Shown here in pieces: positions 8,992 through 14,015 of a DNA stretch of 14,015 nucleotides; positions within the stretch are counted from its first letter, which is position 1; each line of letters starts with the position of its first letter. Source of the DNA: JAVVPO01 sp036655715 (GTDB taxonomy: Bacteria > Bacillota > Clostridia > Lachnospirales > Cellulosilyticaceae). The position numbers and the translations under genes are program-made. The DNA lies in assembly GCA_036655715.1 (NCBI GenBank), contig JAVVPO010000068.1:1-14015 (forward strand), in the 5' to 3' direction. The notes under the pieces are model-generated. The model saw only the letters and a list, made by a program, of their open reading frames with translations. It did not search any database and had not been told where the DNA came from.

Positions 8992-10020
8992 TTACATCTC
9001 TCTTCTTTTCATTTTTTTTACCGAGTCTCTATAAATGATATGTCCCGTCACAAAAATTCTAGTTTTTTTGTCTTCAACTCGATTTTCTATATAAGCAATT
9101 ATCTTACTTGTTACCTTTTGCGTCATAGCTTCCATATTTATAGCTATTGTCGTTAATTTAGGCTCACATATTTCTGCATAGATATCATTATCAAATCCCA
9201 CAATAGAAATATCTTCTGGAATTTGATAGTTGTTTTTTTTCAAATAGTTTATAAATTTATAAGCTGTATCATCACAATTACATACAAAAGCACTTGGCAT
9301 AGTCATGGGTAAGACAAACTCTACTTCATCACCATCTTCATCTCTATCTGAAATAATCCACTCTTCATTTATAGCTAGTTTCGCTTCTAAAAGAGACCTA
9401 TAGTAACCCAGATATCTATCTTGTATACTACTTGTGGAATGGATATTCCCAACAAACCCTATATCTGTATGCCCATTTTGGAGTAAGTAATTGGTTAACT
9501 CATAGGTACTGTAATAATTATCTGTTAAAATACAATCATATTCATTATCTGAATTATAATAATCTAAAAATACAATAGGAATCTCTAATTTCTTAATCTC
9601 TTCAATGTATTTTCTATTGATATCCCCCATCACAATCACACCGCTAATATAATCCTCAAAAAATAATTTAGGTAACTCTACCCCCTTTTGTTTTTCATCA
9701 CTTAAAGTAAATAAGTTACACATATATCCTCTATTATTTAAGGCTGTTGCTATTTTTTGATAAAACTTTAAGTAAAATGATATATGGTCTGTTCTTGTTA
9801 CATACCGTTCTCTTACCATAATGGCCACATTATTCTTAGTTTCCTGAGTTGGTTCACTACTCATTTTTTTATAACCTAGATTTATCGCTATTTCTTTAAT
9901 TCTTTCCTTAAGATCTTCACTTACGCCATCTTTATCATTTAAAGCTTTAGAAACTGTCACTTTACTAATTTTTAGCTGATCTGCTATTCCTTGCATTGTT
10001 ACTTCTTTTTTCTTTCTCAT
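8992..10020 (-). CDS. LacI-family transcriptional regulator
   Basis: This is a sugar-responsive DNA-binding regulator of 342 residues. The N-terminal helix-turn-helix covers about residues 7-50 (VTMQGIADQL and ISKVTVSKALNDK). The sugar-binding-protein-like effector domain follows, with typical strands such as DISIVGFDND near residue 270. The hinge stretch after LGYKK (48-52) lacks the usual Pro-Asn...Ala-Arg-x-Leu motif, so the hinge helix that opens a central CG in the operator may be altered. The start is the ATG at 10020; upstream only a weak GAGAG is seen, plus AAGG directly against the ATG. The gene lies inside the operon, 86 bases after the binding-protein gene and 2 bases before GH130. 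It probably represses the cluster and responds to an imported glycan or a mannose product; the effector is inferred only. Confidence 0.93.
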   Translation of the reverse strand: MRKKKEVTMQGIADQLKISKVTVSKALNDKDGVSEDLKERIKEIAINLGYKKMSSEPTQETKNNVAIMVRERYVTRTDHISFYLKFYQKIATALNNRGYMCNLFTLSDEKQKGVELPKLFFEDYISGVIVMGDINRKYIEEIKKLEIPIVFLDYYNSDNEYDCILTDNYYSTYELTNYLLQNGHTDIGFVGNIHSTSSIQDRYLGYYRSLLEAKLAINEEWIISDRDEDGDEVEFVLPMTMPSAFVCNCDDTAYKFINYLKKNNYQIPEDISIVGFDNDIYAEICEPKLTTIAINMEAMTQKVTSKIIAYIENRVEDKKTRIFVTGHIIYRDSVKKMKRREM

Positions 10021-10060
10021 CCTTATTCGCTCTCTACTTCTATTAATGTTTATACCATAG

Positions 10061-10103
10061 TATTAAAATGAGTAGAAAACTAGCTCTTCTACTCATTTTA
10101 ATA
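10061..10103 (-). terminator. Intercistronic 17-bp hairpin after the binding-protein gene
   Basis: Arms 10061-10077 and 10087-10103 are a perfect 17-bp inverted repeat (core ATGAGTAGAA) with a 9-base loop, starting 3 bases after the stop of the solute-binding protein. The stem is AT-rich, with only three G-C pairs, and the trailing T-tract is short. It fits a partial terminator or an RNA-stabilising stem that would keep binding-protein message more abundant than the downstream lacI and enzyme messages. That pattern is common after ABC binding-protein genes. Confidence 0.7.
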
Positions 10104-10106
10104 TTA

Positions 10107-11579
10107 TTATTTTCCTAAATAGGCATCAAGTTGTGCTTGTACTTCTACAAGAATATCTTGGTAACCTGCTTTGTTTAATTCCTCTAACATCTTAGGTACA
10201 ACTTCATCTGGATTTACAGAACCTGTAATAAGTGATGGTGTATATTTATCTTGGATGTTGGTGCATGCAGCTACTTGATTATTAACTTTTTCTGTATTAA
10301 ACATAAATCCTAATGCTGGTGAAGAGAATGATTCCTCAAGCTGAGCCTGAAGATCTTGCCATTTCGTTTCTGGTGCTGGATCTGTTACATACATATTGAA
10401 GAAAGTACCTTGTGAGTAAGCTGGCGCACTATAACCATCATTTAATATTTCAATTGTATTCTCTCCCGTCTTTTTGTAATGTTTATCTTCAATGCCGAAG
10501 GCAAGAAGGTTTCTTACATATTTATCTGTATTGATAAGTTCAATAAATTTAACTGCTTCTTCTTTGTATTTTGATCCTTCCGATACTACTAGGAATGATC
10601 CTTGAATTGTTCCTGTTGAATAGGCTGGTCCAAAGAACTTATTAGAAACCATAGGATATTTTCCCCTTGACCAGTCTTCATCTGCATGTGGGTAACCTTG
10701 TGCAGCTTTAACTGCTGTATATTGTGGATTTTCTATAAGTGTTGATGCATCCGGGTTGATAAGCCCTTCGTTGAACCATTTGTGTAATATCCTTAAGTTT
10801 TCCATTACACTTTCTTGTTCCCAAGGAGAGATAACCTTTGCAGATGGATCATTGAAATTTACATTTACATAGGGTTTTGATAAGAGCTCATCCATCTCAT
10901 TGATTGTTACTATGAATCCATTTATACCTTCAAGCCCTTGGAGCATAAGTGGGTATCCACTCGGATCATTTTCTTTAATTGTTTTAAGCGCCGGCTCGAG
11001 TTCTGCTAATGTATTAATATTTTCATAATCAATACCAAGCTTTTCTACAAGTTCCTTATCCCATACCCAATATTGCGCTTGAGCTGAATCTTTATATGCT
11101 GGTACCCCAAAAATTTTATTGTTAATAGTCATCCCTTTCCACAGTTCTTCCGGAATAAACTCCCAAAGAGCTGGTGTTTCTGTAGCTAAGATTGGTGATA
11201 GATCAGCAAAGTAGTCTTTCGAAGCTAAATCTTGATAGTTTTTAATTCCGGCACCAAATGCCATATCATAACTTTCCCCACTCTGTATGATTTTCGAAAG
11301 TTTTTCACTATACTCTCCCCAACTAGCATATTTAATATCAATAGTTACACCAATCTTTTCTGCTGTGTATGTATTAAGCGCTTGGTTAACCTCTGCAAGC
11401 TCTGTTGGCTCTGTCCCAATCATCCACCACACAAGATTAACTACCTCTTTCTTCTTTGTTGTTTCCGCTGTGTCCGTCTTCACTGATACGGCTTCTTGTT
11501 TACCCCCACAACCTACTAAAGCACTCATCGACATCATTCCTACTAATAAAAGTGATAAAGCTTTCATTTTTTTATTCAT
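10107..11579 (-). CDS. ABC transporter solute-binding lipoprotein (NgtS/LplA-like)
   Basis: This extracellular lipoprotein captures an oligosaccharide and delivers it to the two permeases encoded upstream. It has 490 residues, close to the pneumococcal N-glycan binding protein NgtS. The N-terminus is a lipoprotein signal: MNKKMK, a hydrophobic stretch, then the lipobox LVGC with the lipidated Cys24. The mature part is a type-1 extracellular solute-binding fold. The C-terminal region (about 420-490, including NNQVAAC, TGSVNPDEVVPKM and QAQLDAYLG) looks like the DUF3502 module of this subgroup. AAAGGGGG lies 8 bases before the ATG. The gene is 40 bases after the second permease and is followed by a strong stem. 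The ligand is inferred from the mannosidase neighbours to be an N-glycan fragment; the sequence does not show it directly. Confidence 0.93.
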   Translation of the reverse strand: MNKKMKALSLLLVGMMSMSALVGCGGKQEAVSVKTDTAETTKKKEVVNLVWWMIGTEPTELAEVNQALNTYTAEKIGVTIDIKYASWGEYSEKLSKIIQSGESYDMAFGAGIKNYQDLASKDYFADLSPILATETPALWEFIPEELWKGMTINNKIFGVPAYKDSAQAQYWVWDKELVEKLGIDYENINTLAELEPALKTIKENDPSGYPLMLQGLEGINGFIVTINEMDELLSKPYVNVNFNDPSAKVISPWEQESVMENLRILHKWFNEGLINPDASTLIENPQYTAVKAAQGYPHADEDWSRGKYPMVSNKFFGPAYSTGTIQGSFLVVSEGSKYKEEAVKFIELINTDKYVRNLLAFGIEDKHYKKTGENTIEILNDGYSAPAYSQGTFFNMYVTDPAPETKWQDLQAQLEESFSSPALGFMFNTEKVNNQVAACTNIQDKYTPSLITGSVNPDEVVPKMLEELNKAGYQDILVEVQAQLDAYLGK

Positions 11580-11619
11580 TACTCATTCCCCCTTTAATTT
11601 ATTTTTAATTTTTTGAAAC

Positions 11620-12555
11620 CTATTCTTTTACTGCTCCTATTGTAAGTCCTGATATAAAATACTTTTGGAAATAAGGATAAGAGCATGCAATTGGAAGTAC
11701 TACAAGCATTACAATTGCCATCTTAACGCTTTCTGTAGGCGTCTTAGCGATAAATTCCGAGGCAGAAGCCCCAAGCATTCCTATATTTTTATTAAGGAAG
11801 GTAATATCTTGTTCTATACGATTAAGCATTGCTTGAAGTGGTACAAGTTTTGTACTATCAATAAAGAGTAGTGCATTGTACCAGTCATTCCAATAACTAA
11901 ATGTCAGGAATAGACCTACTGTTGCAATTGCTGGTAACGAAATCGGAATGACAATAGTTGAAAAAATTCTAAGTTGACTAGCTCCATCTATTTTAGCCGA
12001 TTCTACCAATGCATCTGGTACAGTTGCTGTAAAGAATGTTCTTAAAATAATGATATAGAAAGATGATACTGCCATAGGGAGCATTAGCGCTAAAATGTTA
12101 TCTTTGAGCCCTAGCATATTTGCTACTACAATATAGAAAGAAATCATCCCTCCACTAAAGAGCATCGGAATAAAAATTACCCAAGTAAAAAACTTCCTAA
12201 ACTTAAAGTTTTTTCGAGATAAAGCATAGGCAATACTTGTATTAAGTAGAAGTCCCAAAATCGTTCCACCAATGGTAACAATAAGAGATATTTTCAATGA
12301 AGCCCAAATAGAATCACGTGCATCCCATAAATATTGGTACGCTTTAAACGAAAACTCTTTTGGCCAAAATTGATAACCATACTGTGCTATAGATTGTTCA
12401 GAGCTAATAGAGATCATAAATACTAATACGACTGGCAAAATGCATATAATTCCTAAAAAAATAAACAGTGTTAAAATTATAAAGTTATTTGCTTTAGAAA
12501 TTTTATTAAACCTTTCAATCCCTTCAAACTTTGGTTTTACAAATTTCTTTTTCAT
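11620..12555 (-). CDS. ABC sugar permease, YtcP/LplC type (NgtP2-like)
   Basis: This is the second membrane subunit of the oligosaccharide importer, 311 residues. Hydrophobic segments lie near residues 25-50, 88-112, 122-147, 155-172, 205-228 and 278-296, giving about six membrane spans. The cytoplasmic EAA loop that docks the ATPase is at about 185-204 (ESAKIDGA then FSTIVIPIS). The C-terminus GLTIGAVKE is characteristic of this CUT1 subgroup. GAGGGGG lies 6 bases before the ATG. The gene follows the first permease after only 15 bases, so the two are clearly co-expressed. As in related Firmicutes systems, no ATPase is encoded beside it, and a shared MsmK-like ATPase is expected. Confidence 0.94.
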   Translation of the reverse strand: MKKKFVKPKFEGIERFNKISKANNFIILTLFIFLGIICILPVVLVFMISISSEQSIAQYGYQFWPKEFSFKAYQYLWDARDSIWASLKISLIVTIGGTILGLLLNTSIAYALSRKNFKFRKFFTWVIFIPMLFSGGMISFYIVVANMLGLKDNILALMLPMAVSSFYIIILRTFFTATVPDALVESAKIDGASQLRIFSTIVIPISLPAIATVGLFLTFSYWNDWYNALLFIDSTKLVPLQAMLNRIEQDITFLNKNIGMLGASASEFIAKTPTESVKMAIVMLVVLPIACSYPYFQKYFISGLTIGAVKE

Positions 12556-12570
12556 TTAATTCCCCCTCTT

Positions 12571-13518
12571 TTAGAACAATCCATTCTCACCATCTATTTT
12601 CTTAACAATGGTATTTGCTGTTAAAATCGTAATAAATCCAATGACTGATTGTAAGAATACAGCCGCTGAACTCATCGCCATACTACCAGTACCCTCAATC
12701 GCTTTGTAGACATATGTATCAATTGTTGCTGTGGTATTAAAAAGCGTTCCAGCATTTTTAGGCACTTGGTAGAAGAGACCAAAGTCAGATTTAAAGATAT
12801 TACCTACTGCCATAACAAACATAATAATGATAATCGGTTTAATAAGAGGCAATGTTACATATTTTATCTGTTGCCATTTTCCAGCTCCATCAATAACTGC
12901 TGCTTCATAATAAGTTTGGTCAATACCAGCAATTGCAGCTAAATAAACAATCATACCATAGCCTACTGTTTTCCATACTTGCATAAATACTAATATGTAC
13001 GGCCAATACTGCTCCTGCATATACCACTGAATGGGATCTTCACCTACAATACCACGTATTTGATTAACAATCCCCTTATCATAACTTAAAAATGCAAATA
13101 CAAAGTAACTTACTACTACCCAAGATAAAAAGTGTGGTAAGAACATTGCTGTTTGACAGATTTTAGCTAACCTTTTGTTATAAAGTTGTGTAATCGCAAT
13201 AGCAAGTGTGACCGGCACTACTGTTCCTAAAATAATAAAGAGTGCATTGTAACAAATTGTGTTACGCATAATAATTCCCGCATCTGGTGTTTTGAATAAG
13301 AATTCAAAATTTGTAAATCCTGCCCACTCACTTTGGAAAAGACTTGTAATAAATCCCTTTCCCGGAAGCATTCTAAAATCCTTAAATGCAATTAAAATTC
13401 CTATCATTGGCAAAAAACTAAATACCAAATACCAAATAAAGGTAGGTAATGATAAAAGCGTTAGTTCTAAATCATCTCGGCTTACTTTAAATTTTCTCTT
13501 TTTACTTTCCTTCTTCAA
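12571..13518 (-). CDS. ABC sugar permease, LplB type (NgtP1-like)
   Basis: This is the first membrane subunit of the importer and the first gene of the operon. It has 315 residues from the TTG at 13518, or 317 from a GTG at 13524. The TTG is preferred because AAGGGGG (13527-13533) lies 8 bases before it but only 2 bases before the GTG. A basic N-terminal tail precedes the first span (SLPTFIWYLVFSFLPMIGIL). Further spans lie near 90-112, 130-147, 176-198, 228-242 and 285-304. The EAA loop is at about 205-226 (YYEAAVIDGAG then YVTLPLI). It is the LplB-type partner of the following YtcP-type permease. A consensus sigma-A promoter starts transcription about 115 bases upstream. Confidence 0.93.
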   Translation of the reverse strand: MKKESKKRKFKVSRDDLELTLLSLPTFIWYLVFSFLPMIGILIAFKDFRMLPGKGFITSLFQSEWAGFTNFEFLFKTPDAGIIMRNTICYNALFIILGTVVPVTLAIAITQLYNKRLAKICQTAMFLPHFLSWVVVSYFVFAFLSYDKGIVNQIRGIVGEDPIQWYMQEQYWPYILVFMQVWKTVGYGMIVYLAAIAGIDQTYYEAAVIDGAGKWQQIKYVTLPLIKPIIIIMFVMAVGNIFKSDFGLFYQVPKNAGTLFNTTATIDTYVYKAIEGTGSMAMSSAAVFLQSVIGFITILTANTIVKKIDGENGLF

Positions 13519-13526
13519 GTACACTT

Positions 13527-13533
13527 CCCCCTT
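13527..13533 (-). promoter_or_regulatory. Ribosome binding site deciding the first permease start
   Basis: AAGGGGG on the minus strand is 8 bases from the TTG at 13518 and 2 bases from the GTG at 13524. The two next genes in the operon have the same kind of G-run 6 and 8 bases before their ATG. By analogy TTG is the working start. Confidence 0.6.
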
Positions 13534-13547
13534 ACTTCTTTAAATTA

Positions 13548-13576
13548 ATAGTATTCTTTAGAAATTTAAATACTAT
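13548..13576 (-). repeat. Inverted repeat in the 5' untranslated leader
   Basis: ATAGTATT at 13548-13555 is the exact complement of AATACTAT at 13569-13576, with a 13-base loop. It lies between the predicted transcription start (about 13635) and the ribosome binding site. It could be a weak RNA stem or a regulator site, but an 8-bp AT-rich repeat can arise by chance in this composition. Confidence 0.35.
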
Positions 13577-13641
13577 CGCTACTTAACTTATAACTAACAT
13601 TACTTAATTTATTGAATATTTATTATTTATTGTTAATTTAA

Positions 13642-13670
13642 ATTGTATATCTTTTTGTATTAATTGTCAA
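13642..13670 (-). promoter_or_regulatory. Sigma-A promoter of the glycan operon
   Basis: On the minus strand a perfect -35 box TTGACA (13665-13670) is followed after 17 bases by TACAAT (13642-13647), one mismatch from the consensus -10. Transcription should begin near 13635, giving an untranslated leader of roughly 115 bases before the first permease. A 10-bp palindrome AATTTAAATT (13635-13644) overlaps the -10 box and the start point. It could be an operator but is also compatible with base composition. Confidence 0.85.
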
Positions 13671-13804
13671 TATTTTTGTATTAGTTTTTATTATTTTTTA
13701 TATTTATATTATATTTTTTATGTATTTTCTCCAACAATTTTTTATATTATTTTATTTTTCAAATCATTAAGTCTATTTATCTTATATTATTTTTAAATTT
13801 TGTT

Positions 13805-13820
13805 AAGTTACTTGTAACTT
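13805..13820. promoter_or_regulatory. 16-bp palindrome, possible operator
   Basis: AAGTTAC-TT-GTAACTT is a perfect 7-bp inverted repeat around a 2-base centre, about 135 bases upstream of the -35 box. The size and symmetry fit a dimeric regulator site. It has no central CG, which is usual for LacI-type operators, but the LacI protein encoded here has an unusual hinge. No second copy was seen in the other spacers of the window, so linkage to that regulator is only a guess. Confidence 0.4.
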
Positions 13821-13892
13821 TTCTTCATTGTATTGCTACACATAAATTCTATACTTATTTTCATAGAAAAGTACTCTCCACTCTCTATTATA

Positions 13893-13952
13893 GAAAATGG
13901 AACCTATAAAAAAGATGCTTTTTAAAAGCATCTTTTTATAGGTTCCATTTTC
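13893..13952 (-). terminator. Long hairpin terminator of the upstream gene
   Basis: An almost perfect inverted repeat of 29 pairs with a single bulged A and nearly no loop: GAAAATGGAACCTAT, an A-run, then GATGCTTTT on one arm and its complement on the other. It starts 11 bases after the stop of the partial gene at the right edge. The inner part (A-run, GATGC, GCATC, T-run) has the form of a bidirectional intrinsic terminator, which would insulate the glycan operon from read-through. The outer extension is longer than a terminator needs. Confidence 0.7.
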
Positions 13953-13963
13953 TTACTCTTCAT

Positions 13964-14015
13964 CTATTTCTTCAAGTTAAACTTCACATTAAAGGTCTTA
14001 CCTTCTGCCTGTTTT
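13964..14015 (-). CDS. C-terminal end of an unidentified upstream gene (partial)
   Basis: A minus-strand frame enters from the right edge and ends at TAG (13964-13966), giving 16 or more residues ending in KTFNVKFNLKK. The other two minus-strand frames are closed almost at once. The alternating hydrophobic pattern would fit a final beta strand, but it is far too short to identify. The long hairpin directly after the stop supports a real gene end. Confidence 0.42.
   Translation of the reverse strand, partial: KQAEGKTFNVKFNLKK

Larger units (their letters stand above)
13519..13892 (-). other. AT-rich leader and control region of the operon
   Basis: About 370 bases without a gene. The region is strongly AT-rich, with long A and T runs typical of upstream elements in Firmicutes promoters. 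It holds the promoter at 13642-13670, a 16-bp palindrome at 13805-13820, and an 8-bp inverted repeat (13548-13555 with 13569-13576) in the untranslated leader. I see no small open frame with a convincing ribosome binding site, no recognisable riboswitch and no clear CcpA cre box. Confidence 0.7.

Noticed and set aside
11287..11616. A 109-codon open frame antisense to the start of the binding-protein gene
   Set aside because: It lies opposite a well-supported lipoprotein gene, has low-complexity Ser/Ile/Phe-rich content and no family resemblance. It is a by-product of the coding strand.
162..13518. Frameshifts, truncations or signs of gene decay
   Set aside because: All nine main genes have full family length and intact catalytic or structural motifs.
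13886..13892. TATAAT next to the long hairpin as a second promoter
   Set aside because: The matching -35 position falls within the hairpin and does not resemble TTGACA.
13525..13892. CcpA cre box in the operon leader
   Set aside because: The only CG in the leader (near 13577) is not flanked by the symmetric TG...CA pattern of a cre site.

Overview
The window comes from a low-G+C Gram-positive bacterium, most likely a clostridium of the Lachnospiraceae type. The reasons are the AT-rich spacers, strong purine-rich ribosome binding sites (AAGGAG, GAGGGGG), a lipoprotein-anchored binding protein, and proteins of Firmicutes type such as a PgcA-like mutase and LplB/YtcP-like permeases. I cannot name the species. 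No tRNA, rRNA, CRISPR array or mobile element was seen.

Nearly everything is one collinear minus-strand block that reads from right to left. At the right edge (13964-14015) lies the tail of an upstream gene, followed by a long hairpin (13893-13952). An AT-rich leader of about 370 bases follows, with a consensus sigma-A promoter (TTGACA, 17 bases, TACAAT; 13642-13670). Then come two ABC permeases, a lipoprotein solute-binding protein, a 17-bp intercistronic hairpin, a LacI-family regulator, a GH130 mannoside phosphorylase, a GH20 beta-hexosaminidase, a GH125 exo-alpha-1,6-mannosidase, a GH38 alpha-mannosidase and a phosphohexomutase. The block ends in a terminator (111-154). The last 23 codons of a converging plus-strand gene occupy 1-72.

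The genes read as a complete intracellular route for N-glycan fragments. The ABC system would import a mannose-rich or core oligosaccharide. GH20 would trim beta-linked HexNAc caps. GH38 (probably alpha-1,3) and GH125 (alpha-1,6) would remove the mannose branches. GH130 would phosphorolyse the remaining Man-beta-1,4-GlcNAc to mannose-1-phosphate plus GlcNAc, and the mutase would convert mannose-1-phosphate to mannose-6-phosphate for glycolysis. None of the glycosidases has a signal peptide, so degradation is cytoplasmic. No extracellular endoglycosidase and no ABC ATPase is encoded here, so both must lie elsewhere. The parts resemble the pneumococcal N-glycan system (NgtS/P1/P2 transporter plus GH20C, GH38, GH125), with a phosphorolytic step added. 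The components are known families; the most interesting point is the phosphorylase-plus-mutase ending in a single operon.
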